Below are positions 15,531-24,188 of a stretch of 64,000 nt of DNA, in pieces. The DNA lies in assembly GCF_003122365.1 (NCBI RefSeq), contig NZ_CP029254.1:2924501-2988500 (forward strand). Reading direction: 5' to 3'. The stretch is from Streptomyces spongiicola (lineage in GTDB: Bacteria > Actinomycetota > Actinomycetes > Streptomycetales > Streptomycetaceae). Made by a program: the position numbers and the translations under genes. The notes beneath the pieces are model-generated. The model ran no database searches. It saw only the letters and a program-made list of their open reading frames with translations, and was not told the origin of the DNA. How positions within the stretch are numbered: position 1 is the first letter of the stretch; every line of letters begins with the position of its first letter.

Positions 15531-17534
15531 TCAGCTCCTCCCGGTCAACTCCTCCGGACACGGCGTGCCGCGGGGGAGCTGATACGGGGCCGCCAGCCGG
15601 TAGACACCCGGACGCGGCGCGAGGAGTTCGGTCCACTCGTCCCCAGCCGTGTCCTCCTCCGCCTTCGTCAGGCAGCCGGCGACGTTGACGAACACCTTCG
15701 GCTCGTCTTCCGCACGCAGCTTCGACGCCGGGGTCTCGCGCGGCTGCTCCACGCTCCGGCCCTGGTCGTCCACGAGCCCCAGCCACGGCGAGTACGGGAC
15801 CCGGATCAGCACCCGGCCCGCCTCGCGCACATGGATCCGCAGCTCACCGTCGCCCGCCCGGTCCACCGTCGCCGGCGGGTCCGCGAGAGGGGTCGGCTCA
15901 CGGACGGCGAACAGCCGCCAGTTCGCGTCCGACCACACCAGCTTCAGATAGGGCTGGCCGCGCTCGACCAGCTCCGCTTCCTGCCGGGCGCCCGAGTCCG
16001 GCTTGCCCGTCGGCAGCACCACGTAGTGGACGGCCCATCGGTGGAGCCACTCGCGGTAGTTCACCGCGTCGAGCGTGTCGTCGTAGAAGAGCGGATTGCG
16101 CTCCATGTCCGCCTGCCGGTTCCAGCCGCGCGCCAGATTGACGTACGGCGCGAGTGCCGACGCCTCGCGGTGGCTGCTCGCCGGGACGACCTCGACGCGG
16201 CCCTTCTCCGCACCGACTTGCTGGAGTTCGTTCACCAGCGGCGCGAGTTCCCTCGTCCAGGACGCGGCCGGAGCGGTGCGCACGATGTCGTCGACGCTCT
16301 TGAAGCCGATCCACGCGTTGAGCCCGGCGAAGGCCACGACGATGGCGTACCACCTGCGCGAGCGGGGAACGGCGTACGGCAGCGCCGCCAGCAGCAGCAC
16401 CCCCGCGAAGAGCATCGCGAGCCGCGAGACGTTCGAGCCGATCTGCGAGTCCACCAGGAAGGTCAGCAGCGTGCCGGCGGAGTACACCCCGGCCGCGGTC
16501 CGCACGGTGCGCCAGCCCCGCGGTACGAGGACGAGGACCAGCACCCCGAAGAGGAACGGCAGCGACGTCGACACGAACGACATGGGCTGGGTGCCGGAGA
16601 AGGGGAAGAGCCACGCGGACAGGACCACGACCACGACCGGCGCGATCCCCAGTGCGTAGGCGCCCGGCCGGCGCTTGTTCAGGAACAGCGCCGCGGCGAC
16701 GACTCCGAGGAACAGCCCGGCGACCGGGCTCGAAGCGGTCGCGAGGCCGGCCAGCGGCGCGGCGAACGCGGCCTTCGCCCACCGCTTCCTCCGCCAGCGG
16801 TACGGCCAGCAGAACACCGCCGCGACCGCTCCGAGGGCGAACACCATCCCCAGCCCGAACGTGACCCGGCCCGAAAGCGCGTTGCAGAAGAACGCGAACA
16901 CCCCGGCCAGTGCGCAGGCCAGCGGGTTCCGGACGGCGCGCACCCGCGTCAGGATCAGCGCGGTCAGCGCGGTGGAGAGGGTCCCGACGACCATCATCGT
17001 CGTGCGCACGCCGAGCACGGACATCAGGTACGGGGACACCACGCTGTACGAGACCGGGTGCATGCCTCCGTACCAGGCGAGGTTGTACGCCGAGTCGGGG
17101 TGGCGGCCGACGAACTCGGCCCAGGCGTCCTGTGCGGCGATGTCACCGCCGCTGTTGGCGAAGAGGAAGAACCACCCGACGTGGAGGAAGGCCGCCCATG
17201 CGGTCGCCGTCAGGACGGGTCGGCGCGCCGAACCGGAGGCGAACCGGGCGGCGGTGCGCCGCGGGGAGGCGAGCCACGAGGCGCCGAACCGCGGGCCGGT
17301 GAGCCTCGACTCGGTGCACCGCGCGGCGCCCGGACTTCCCGTCCCGGGAGCGGCCGGAACCCGACGGGATCCGGGGGACTTCGGGGATCCGGGGGATTCG
17401 AGCAACTTCGGGGATCCGGGGGATCCGGGGGATCCGGGGGATCCGGAGTCCTCCCCTATTCGCGGGGTCTTCTCGGCTCGTGGCCCCCTCGCGGCACTGC
17501 TCTCGTCCGCGCGTGTCGGCTCGACGGTGGTCAA
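15531..17534 (-). CDS. Large polytopic membrane protein, possibly GT-C-like glycosyltransferase
   Basis: About 668 residues from a TTG start preceded by GGGAGCC; a GTG at 17630 is an alternative, so the start is uncertain. The first about 110 residues are disordered and Pro/Ser/Gly-rich, with SPG repeats encoded by a 9-bp tandem repeat (17411-17444). About ten membrane helices follow, with a large first loop GGDIAAQDAWAEFVGRHPDS and WYGGMHPVSYSV after the first helix. A soluble extracytoplasmic domain forms the last about 230 residues. Acidic residues in the first outside loop recall GT-C glycosyltransferases, but I see no decisive motif. It follows the D-Ala-D-Ala carboxypeptidase on the same strand, hinting at an envelope role. 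Confidence 0.75.
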   Translation of the reverse strand: MTTVEPTRADESSAARGPRAEKTPRIGEDSGSPGSPGSPGSPKLLESPGSPKSPGSRRVPAAPGTGSPGAARCTESRLTGPRFGASWLASPRRTAARFASGSARRPVLTATAWAAFLHVGWFFLFANSGGDIAAQDAWAEFVGRHPDSAYNLAWYGGMHPVSYSVVSPYLMSVLGVRTTMMVVGTLSTALTALILTRVRAVRNPLACALAGVFAFFCNALSGRVTFGLGMVFALGAVAAVFCWPYRWRRKRWAKAAFAAPLAGLATASSPVAGLFLGVVAAALFLNKRRPGAYALGIAPVVVVVLSAWLFPFSGTQPMSFVSTSLPFLFGVLVLVLVPRGWRTVRTAAGVYSAGTLLTFLVDSQIGSNVSRLAMLFAGVLLLAALPYAVPRSRRWYAIVVAFAGLNAWIGFKSVDDIVRTAPAASWTRELAPLVNELQQVGAEKGRVEVVPASSHREASALAPYVNLARGWNRQADMERNPLFYDDTLDAVNYREWLHRWAVHYVVLPTGKPDSGARQEAELVERGQPYLKLVWSDANWRLFAVREPTPLADPPATVDRAGDGELRIHVREAGRVLIRVPYSPWLGLVDDQGRSVEQPRETPASKLRAEDEPKVFVNVAGCLTKAEEDTAGDEWTELLAPRPGVYRLAAPYQLPRGTPCPEELTGRS

Positions 17535-17686
17535 TGCGGCTCCCGTGTTCGCTTCCCGTGCTCGGGGACGCCGTCCCGGCTTCGCGAGTTGCCCCGTACC
17601 GGGGACGCCGCGATCCGGGGACGCTAGCACGGTGCTGATGCGGCGGACGGGGCACGGAGGCCCGTGCCCCGTCCGGGCGCGCGATG

Positions 17687-20497
17687 TCAGCCCAGGCGGG
17701 TCAGCCTGGCGCCGAAGCCGGGCTCCGCGAGTTCCTGCTGGAGGGCGACGGGCACGGCGACCTGGCTCGCGCCCTCGCCGACGGTCAGCGAACCGACCAC
17801 CGTGCCGGGCGCGGCCTCGTGCGGCAGGACCTTGCCGCCGTCCGTCAGCTCGAGCTTCACGGTGAGCCCGGACCAGCCGACCGCCCGCACGTCCTTGGTG
17901 GCCACGACCGGGACCGAACCGCCCAGACCGTCCTCGACCAGTCCGACGACCTGGCCCTTCTCGACGACCGTCGCGTTCTTCAGGGCGTCCTGGGTCGCGA
18001 GCATCAGCTCCTTGCTCTCCTTGATCGCGGTACCGAGGATCGGGGTGTCGTACTGCGCGAGCACGGCGCCGACGATCAGCTGGTCCGTGTCACCGACCAT
18101 CTTGTGGGCGGCGAAGAGGAGATTGCCGCCCGCCTTGGTGGTGCTGCCGGTCTTGATGCCGAGCGCGCCGTCGAACGGCGGCAGTTCGTTGTAGTTCCGC
18201 CATGTCCTGCCCGAAGGGTCCGTCCACTCCGGCAGCTTGGTGATGTCCGTCAGGGCCTTGATCTCGACCAGCTTCAGACCCAGCTTGACCTGGTCCTCGG
18301 CCGTGCTGACCGTCGTCGCGTCCAGCCCGGACGGGTCCGTGTAGGTCGTGTTCTCCATGCCGAGTTCCTCGGCGGCGGCGTTCATCTTCTCGACGAACGC
18401 CTTCTCCGAGCCCGAGTCCCAGCGAGCCAGCTGCCGCGCGATGTTGTTCGCGGACGGAATCATGATCGCCGCCAGCGCGTCCCTCAGGCTGATCTTGTCG
18501 CCCTTCTTGACGGTGTTGAGCGTCGACTCGTTGTCCGTCTTGTCGAGCTGGCCGTCCGACTCCCCCTTGGCGTCGATCTCGATCACGGGCCCCTCCTCGC
18601 CCGGCTTGAGCGGGTGGTTCTTGAGGATTACGTACGCCGTCATCGACTTGGTCACGCTCGCGATCGGCACGGGCTTCTGCTCGCCGGAGGAGCCGAGCGC
18701 GCCGAGTCCGGACGCCGCCATGTACGCCTGGCCCTTGGCCGGCCAGGGCAGCTGCGGGGCGGCACCCTCGAAGGTGTACGCGGGCTCGGCGGTCAGCGAG
18801 AGGGTGTTCTCCGGGAGCGGGCGCATGGTCTGTACGACAGCGAAGACGATCAGGAGCAGTACGACGAGCGGCGTCCAGATCCTGACCCGCCGCAGCAGGG
18901 TCCGAACCGGGGTCTGCGGAGGCGGAGGGGTGTTGGTCAGTTCGGCCAGCAGATCGAGCGGCGGCTTGGGCGGCATGGGCTGCTGTCGCGTGCGCTCGGG
19001 CTCGGCGACTGACACTGACGGGGCAGCGGCGTACCGGCCGGGCGGGGCGGACTTCGAGGCAGACGGTGCGTCGTCACGTCGCAGCGGCACGAACGTGCTG
19101 GTCCGCTCGGCGGCCGACTCGGCGGCCGACTCGGGGGCACCACCGGAGGCCCGGCCGGGACCGGGCTTGGACGCGGACGCGGACGCGGAGTCCGGCCCCG
19201 AGGCGGACTTGGACGCGGACTTGGGCTCGGACGCGGACGCCGCACCGGCGACCGGGGTGGCCGGGGCCGCCACTCCCCCGCCGCCGGAGGGGGGTGTGGA
19301 GCCGGCGGCGCCCTCGGCGTCGGGACGGTCGTCGGACTCCGCCGCCGGCTTCATGGCAGGCCCCTGTCCGGGCTTCGCCGACCCGCTCGGGGGTGCGGTG
19401 ACCCTGAGTGCCGTGGTGCGCTCCGCCTCCCACTCCGAGCCCTCCCGGTCCGAACCGGTGCGGTCCGAGCCCTCGCGGTCCGAACCGGTACGGTCCGAGC
19501 CCTCGCGGTCCGAACCGGTGCGGTCGGTGCCCGGCCGGCTGGTAGCCGTTGAGGGCTTCACGGCCTGCTTCGGTGCCGCCGCCGATGGGGTGATCTTCAG
19601 CGCGGTGGTCGGCTGGTCCACGGCAGACCGGGGCAGCGCGGTGCCGACGGCCACCGGTTTGCCGGCCGGCGTCCGGTTCCCCTCGTCGCCGCCGTCTTCA
19701 CCGGCCCCGGCCGCATCTGCCGACGCGATGGCCTCGGCGCCGTCCGGGCCCTCTGCGGTGGCCTCGTCCTCGGCTGCGGTGGCGTCGTCGCCCTCGGCGG
19801 TCCGGGTCGCAGCCCAGCGGGGCGCCCTGGCCCGGGCACCGTCCTCGCCGCTGTTCCCCCCGCCACCGCCGCCGCCACCCCGGCCACCCCGGCCACCCCG
19901 GCCGCCGGCGTCCGGGCCGGCCGCCGATTCCACGTCGACGGACTTGCGGGGCGCGGGCGCCACGGACCTCCTCGCGCCCTCATCGACCACCTCGGTTGCG
20001 CCGCGGGCGACTTCAGGGGTGTCTGAGCCCGCCAAGCGATCGTCGGCGTCCGCCTCCGCGGACCCGCTCACCGCGTCCTTCCCGGGCTCGTCCGTACCGG
20101 AGTGCCATGCGGTCACGGCTTCCCGGAGGCGGTCGCCGCCGCCGGACGGCCGACCCTCGGGGGCCCCGGACTCCGTCGCGGTCCGGGAACCGGACCCGGC
20201 CCCGGGTGCGTCCCCGTCCGTGTCCGTGTCCTCGCCTGCTCCCACGTGACTGCCCCTGTGACTGTCACTGCCCCGGCCCGTGACCCTGCCCGTGCCCCTG
20301 TCGCCGTCTCCGCTCGAGGACGACGACCGAGACGACTCCGACGACGGTGTCCTGAACACCGCCGTCGGCTGGTCGGTCCGCCCCTCGGAGGACACCCCCT
20401 CCGAACGGACCACGGCAAGCCGCGGATCGCGTTCGCCCGGAGTCGTCTCCCCCGACGACTTCTGCTGCTCCGACCTGTCGGGGGACTCGCCCGCCAC
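17687..20497 (-). CDS. D-alanyl-D-alanine carboxypeptidase (peptidase S11) with a very long cytoplasmic tail
   Basis: 936 residues. The GTG start is preceded by GGAGGAGGCACG, the best ribosome site here; longer open frames upstream lack one. Residues 1 to about 538 are disordered, rich in Ser, Glu, Ala and Pro. They include a 10-residue repeat (DRTGSDREGS, three copies) encoded at 19436-19528. A single membrane helix (about 540-560) leads to an S11 peptidase domain outside the membrane, with SVTK (S614-K617), SAN (682-684) and KTG (782-784). These are the three catalytic boxes, so the enzyme should trim terminal D-Ala from peptidoglycan stem peptides. The family is usually 300-450 residues. 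Confidence 0.93.
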   Translation of the reverse strand: MAGESPDRSEQQKSSGETTPGERDPRLAVVRSEGVSSEGRTDQPTAVFRTPSSESSRSSSSSGDGDRGTGRVTGRGSDSHRGSHVGAGEDTDTDGDAPGAGSGSRTATESGAPEGRPSGGGDRLREAVTAWHSGTDEPGKDAVSGSAEADADDRLAGSDTPEVARGATEVVDEGARRSVAPAPRKSVDVESAAGPDAGGRGGRGGRGGGGGGGGNSGEDGARARAPRWAATRTAEGDDATAAEDEATAEGPDGAEAIASADAAGAGEDGGDEGNRTPAGKPVAVGTALPRSAVDQPTTALKITPSAAAPKQAVKPSTATSRPGTDRTGSDREGSDRTGSDREGSDRTGSDREGSEWEAERTTALRVTAPPSGSAKPGQGPAMKPAAESDDRPDAEGAAGSTPPSGGGGVAAPATPVAGAASASEPKSASKSASGPDSASASASKPGPGRASGGAPESAAESAAERTSTFVPLRRDDAPSASKSAPPGRYAAAPSVSVAEPERTRQQPMPPKPPLDLLAELTNTPPPPQTPVRTLLRRVRIWTPLVVLLLIVFAVVQTMRPLPENTLSLTAEPAYTFEGAAPQLPWPAKGQAYMAASGLGALGSSGEQKPVPIASVTKSMTAYVILKNHPLKPGEEGPVIEIDAKGESDGQLDKTDNESTLNTVKKGDKISLRDALAAIMIPSANNIARQLARWDSGSEKAFVEKMNAAAEELGMENTTYTDPSGLDATTVSTAEDQVKLGLKLVEIKALTDITKLPEWTDPSGRTWRNYNELPPFDGALGIKTGSTTKAGGNLLFAAHKMVGDTDQLIVGAVLAQYDTPILGTAIKESKELMLATQDALKNATVVEKGQVVGLVEDGLGGSVPVVATKDVRAVGWSGLTVKLELTDGGKVLPHEAAPGTVVGSLTVGEGASQVAVPVALQQELAEPGFGARLTRLG

Positions 20498-20712
20498 CGT
20501 GCCTCCTCCGTGCCGCAAACCTGAATCCGCCGTGGCGCTGGTACCACCCGCACCACTGTCCGAACCATCTACCAGTGTCCTGTGTGAGCCCTTGGCCCCC
20601 GTCCTAGACGAGAACGACATACCTACCGGTTCCCGTACGAAGCACCCAGGCACTCTCGACAGACCAATGTGAGAGGCGTCACCCTGTCATTCATCCACGC
20701 GGGGAGGCATGG

Positions 20713-21432
20713 ATGGGCAGGAGCCGCAGAACAATTCCGGAGGAGCTTCTGCTGCTCGCTCTGGACCCGGCCACGGGTACCACAGCGCAGCCGCAGTCGC
20801 TCGACCTCGGCCTGGCCGGAGCACAGCTAGTGGAGCTGGCCCTGGCAGGACGGATAGCCCCAGACGGGGATCGTATCGCCGTGGTGATGCCACGGCCGAC
20901 AGGAGATCCGACACTGGACTCCGCACTGGAACTGCTGCGCAGGCGCGGCAGTCCGGTACGGGCGGTCCACTGGATCGGCGGGCCCCGGCTGGGGTTGCGC
21001 CAGACCTACCTTTCGCATCTGGAAAGGTGCGGCATGGTCCATGCCGTGGCGGGACAGATGTGCGGGGTGCTGCCGACGACTCGCTACCAGGCGACGGACA
21101 CGGCTATCAGCCGGGAAATCAGGGCCCGGCTGGACAACGCCATCCGCACCGGCGTACCGCCGGACCCGCGGACGGCCGCGCTCGCCGCGCTGGCGCACGC
21201 GGTCGGCCTTGGCAAGCACCTCTATCCCGGCAACGAGGGGCGGTCCTCCCGCTCCCGGCTTCGGGACCTGATCAGGCACGACCCCATGGGCGGACTCGTG
21301 GCCCACGCCGTGATGGACGTTCAGAACGGCGTGTCCGCGCAGCCTCGCCGCAGCCCGGCAGCGACCGGCCGGCAGCCGGCCGTCCAGATGCCGGCAGGAC
21401 GCGGCGGCATGGCCCGCGCCGCCGCCCACTAG
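20713..21432 (+). CDS. GPP34-family protein (Golgi phosphoprotein 3-like)
   Basis: 239 residues. The ATG follows GGGGAGG at 20701-20707. The fold signature is EELLLLALDPATGTT, then AGAQLVELALAGRIAPDGDRI, the repeated strand-helix start of GPP34 proteins. In eukaryotes the family binds phosphatidylinositol 4-phosphate at the Golgi. In actinobacteria many paralogues occur with no settled function, though membrane association is suspected. It is divergent from the carboxypeptidase, sharing a 215-bp promoter region. A strong hairpin follows about 180 bp downstream. Confidence 0.88.
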   Translation: MGRSRRTIPEELLLLALDPATGTTAQPQSLDLGLAGAQLVELALAGRIAPDGDRIAVVMPRPTGDPTLDSALELLRRRGSPVRAVHWIGGPRLGLRQTYLSHLERCGMVHAVAGQMCGVLPTTRYQATDTAISREIRARLDNAIRTGVPPDPRTAALAALAHAVGLGKHLYPGNEGRSSRSRLRDLIRHDPMGGLVAHAVMDVQNGVSAQPRRSPAATGRQPAVQMPAGRGGMARAAAH

Positions 21433-21609
21433 CCAGGGCCGCGGGTACGGGCGCGGGCCCGGCGCACCGGCCGGGCACAACCGGACACGCACCGGCACGG
21501 ATGCACCCGGGACGCCCACGGCCGTGGACGCGCCGGGACATCCGTTCGCGTGCCCGCCGGGATTCTCCGCCCCACCGACGTCGGCCCTGACCCGGTGCGG
21601 GAGCCGCGG

Positions 21610-21650
21610 AGGGCGCGGGGCAGTCGTACACAACGACTGCCCCGCGCCCT
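21610..21650 (+). terminator. 18-bp perfect hairpin, probable terminator
   Basis: AGGGCGCGGGGCAGTCGT, a five-base loop, then ACGACTGCCCCGCGCCCT: a perfect 18-bp stem about 180 bases past the GPP34 stop. There is no T-run, as is common in Streptomyces terminators. It is symmetrical and could act in both directions. Confidence 0.6.
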
Positions 21651-21760
21651 CTCCACGGGCTGCGATCGCACCCCACCGCCCGGGGCCTCACGCGGGCGCG
21701 CGCCCTCCGCCGCGCCAAGCCACCCGCAGGCTCCAGGGCCGCATACACCGACTCAGACAC

Positions 21761-21834
21761 ACGCACCGACGCACCGACGCACCGACGCACCGACGCACCG
21801 ACGCACCGACGCACCGACGCACCGACGCACCGAC
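21761..21834. repeat. 8-bp tandem repeat (ACGCACCG x9)
   Basis: Nine copies of an 8-bp unit upstream of the XRE regulator. The flanking stretch 21651-22020 has no gene I can support. An AT-richer zone from about 22040 to 22165 probably holds the regulator's promoter. Confidence 0.85.
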
Positions 21835-22181
21835 GGGCATGGTCGCTGTCTCCTCGGGCTGCTCGCGAAGCCGCGCCCACGCGCAGACGCACCCTCCAGC
21901 TCAACGCCCGCCGGCCCGCGCAGCACTTGCAGTGCGACATCACCCGCGTCACCCCGCCGAACGCGTGCCGCGGGGCGCCACCCGCGCCCACCCGCACCTC
22001 CGCCAAGGCGTGCCGCCAAGACGCGCCGCGCACAGCCGGAGTTCTTTGTCCCCCGCATTGTGCGCGCGTGTCGTCGTTTTCCAGCGCGGGCAGCACCTTT
22101 GGTGGCAGTCTGCTGAGACGTAGATACGCACAGCAACAGGACAGCAGAGCAGAGCAGTCCACAGCCGGAGGTGCAGTTCCC

Positions 22182-23039
22182 GTGGCGTCCAACGTCAACC
22201 CCACCGTCAGGCGTCGCCGTTTGGGCCAGGAGCTACGCCGCCTCCGCGAACTCAAGGGCATGACGGCGGAAGAGGTGGCGGACCGTCTGCTCGTCTCCCA
22301 GTCGAAGATCAGCCGACTGGAGAACGGCCGGCGGTCGATCAGCCAGCGCGACGTCCGCGACCTCTGCGGAGTGTACGAGGTCGAGGACCACCGCGTCGTC
22401 GACTCCCTGATGCAGATGGCCAAGGACTCCCGCCAGCAGGGCTGGTGGCACGCTTTCGGCGACATCCCGTACAGCGTCTACATCGGCCTGGAGACGGACG
22501 CGGCCAGCCTCCGGGTCTACGAGCCGCAGATCGTGCCCGGCCTGCTGCAGACCAGGGCGTACGCGGAGGCACTCATCACCGGCGCACTGCCCGAGACGCC
22601 GAGCAGCGATGTGGAGAAGCGCGTACAGGTCCGGGTCCGCCGACAGGAGCGGATCGCCTCCGACGAGAGCCCGCTACGCCTGTGGGCGGTGGTGGACGAG
22701 GCAGCACTGCGGCGGGTCGTGGGCAACAAGGAGATGATGCGCGAGCAGCTCGAGCATCTCGTGGAGCGGTCGCAGCTGCCGCACGTCACCGTCCAGGTGC
22801 TGCCGTTCAGCATGGGCGCGCATCCCGGGATCACGGGCCACTACGCCATCCTGGAGTTCCCCGACGCCGCGGACTCGAGCGTCGTGTACATCGAGGGCGT
22901 CACAAGTGACCTGTATCTGGAGAAGGCGAACGACGTCCACAAATACACCGTGATGTACGAGCACTTGCGGGCCCAGGCCCTGAACGTCGAGCACACAAGG
23001 GAGTTCATCGAGGACATCGCCAAGTCCTACGCCAGATGA
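22182..23039 (+). CDS. XRE-family helix-turn-helix regulator with DUF5753 domain
   Basis: 285 residues. The GTG start is fixed by CCGGAGGTG upstream and by family alignment (NPTVRRRRLGQELRRLRELKGMT). HTH at about residues 12-65 (TAEEVADRLLVSQSKISRLENGRRSIS). The DUF5753 domain fills the rest, with the familiar YEPQIVPGLLQTRAYAEAL, VQVLPFSMGAHPGITGHYAILEF and the C-terminal SDLYLEKANDVHKYT. Streptomyces carries dozens of these, nearly always beside a DUF397 gene, as here. Some act in BldB/WhiJ-like developmental control. The DUF397 partner is generally thought to act with or against the regulator. Confidence 0.95.
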   Translation: MASNVNPTVRRRRLGQELRRLRELKGMTAEEVADRLLVSQSKISRLENGRRSISQRDVRDLCGVYEVEDHRVVDSLMQMAKDSRQQGWWHAFGDIPYSVYIGLETDAASLRVYEPQIVPGLLQTRAYAEALITGALPETPSSDVEKRVQVRVRRQERIASDESPLRLWAVVDEAALRRVVGNKEMMREQLEHLVERSQLPHVTVQVLPFSMGAHPGITGHYAILEFPDAADSSVVYIEGVTSDLYLEKANDVHKYTVMYEHLRAQALNVEHTREFIEDIAKSYAR

Positions 23040-23281
23040 CCTCAGTCCAGGGGGCATCGCAGTCCCCGTGCGGGGGCGATGGGCGCATCGCCCGGCAGCT
23101 GACCGGGACGTCGTGAGGGCGCAAGATACACCGTCACCACCGCTTCCCGGAAGAGTTATATGGAATATGCCATCCGGTCGAGTGAAGAGACATTCTCAGC
23201 GGTCGAGCGTGCCGAGTAGCGTCGTGATCACGCCGTCGAGCACGTCGGCCGCACCGTCGAAACACTGAACCGGAGAAAGAC

Positions 23282-23482
23282 ATGGCTATTCACCAGGGCG
23301 CCACGGACACTTGGATCAAATCCTCGTACTCCGGCGGCAACGGCGCATGTGTCGAGGTCAAGTCCCCTGTCGTACGGGCGATCGCCGTTCGCGACTCGAA
23401 GGCCCCCGAGGGCCCCTCCATCACCTTCGTCCCCGACTCCTGGAACGCGTTCGTCCACGGCGTGAGCAGGGGCACCCTCTAG
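23282..23482 (+). CDS. DUF397 protein, partner of the XRE regulator
   Basis: 66 residues, full length for the family. Hallmarks: WIKSSYSGGNGACVEVKS, VAVRDSK-type motif (IAVRDSKAPEGPSITF) and the closing W..FV. The ATG has CCGGAGAAAGAC upstream. It lies 242 bp after the XRE gene on the same strand; the gap has an AT-rich stretch near 23150-23170, so a separate promoter is likely. The biochemical role of DUF397 is not established; conserved pairing implies a functional partnership. Confidence 0.95.
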   Translation: MAIHQGATDTWIKSSYSGGNGACVEVKSPVVRAIAVRDSKAPEGPSITFVPDSWNAFVHGVSRGTL

Positions 23483-24188
23483 GTTCCGCAGCCCGAACCG
23501 GAACCGGAACCGGTAGCAGGAAGATCAGGAAGCCGCAGGCTTCCGATGTCGGCCTCGTCCCGCGTGTGCGGTGCCGACCGGCGTCGAGCCGACCCGACTC
23601 GACAGACAGAGCCCTCTCGACTGGTCCGCCGTCCCGGCCGAGGGGGCTCGGCCCTGCGGGTCCCGACCGACCCGCCATGCGGCCTCGGTAGCAGCCCCGC
23701 TCCCCACCACCGCCCGCCTCACCGCCTCAGTACCTGGGTGACTCGGTAGTGCCCTCCCCGGTACAGGCCACCCGGCACGCCCTCCCACTGCGGCCCTCCC
23801 CGGGCGCCGGTCCCCCCTGAGGTGGAACGCGCCTACGCGAACCCGCCCGGCGGCCCGCGGCCGGGGCGATCGACCCGCGCGCCGGCCTGGCGCGCCCACC
23901 ATAGGGGCGCGCCGCAGCAGCCCTCGGTGGTCCAACGGATGGAGCAGCAGCCGGAGCCACCGGCCGGCTGGTAGTCGACGCCGCCGGGTGTCGCGGCAGC
24001 CGCAGCACCCGGTGGCGGTCGCAGCACCCGGGTGACCGCCGCCCTGAACCACCCCTGAACCACCCCTGAACCACGCCCGCTCGGCCCCAGGGCGGTCCCT
24101 CCCGGCCGGCGCCGGTGAACCGACCGGCGCCGCCGCCGTCCAGCGAGCGCCAGGCTGCACGCCCACCCGCAGCGGGTGCCCGGGGTGG
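23483..24188. other. Gap of about 700 bp with no firmly supported gene
   Basis: GC-rich stretch between DUF397 and the DraG-like gene. It holds an 11-bp repeat (CCCTGAACCAC, three copies, 24041-24074) and one weak small-peptide candidate on the minus strand, listed separately. I see no tRNA-like cloverleaf and no strong ribosome sites. Confidence 0.4.
23833..24063 (-). CDS. Weak candidate: small peptide with two Cys-Cys pairs
   Basis: A 76-residue frame, probably starting at a GTG. Its central part reads GGSGCCSIRWTTEGCCGAP, with two adjacent-cysteine pairs bracketing Ser/Thr, a layout reminiscent of precursors of modified or disulfide-rich peptides. Third positions of this segment are mostly G/C. 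Against it: the likely start lies inside an 11-bp repeat, no clear ribosome site exists, a frame in another phase is also open, and no maturation enzyme or transporter gene is near. I cannot say it is expressed. Confidence 0.18.
   Translation of the reverse strand: MVQGWFRAAVTRVLRPPPGAAAAATPGGVDYQPAGGSGCCSIRWTTEGCCGAPLWWARQAGARVDRPGRGPPGGFA

Noticed and set aside
21761..21834. Repeat array as a possible CRISPR
   Set aside because: The units are contiguous 8-mers with no spacers, and no cas genes lie in the window. The same reasoning applies to the other tandem repeats.
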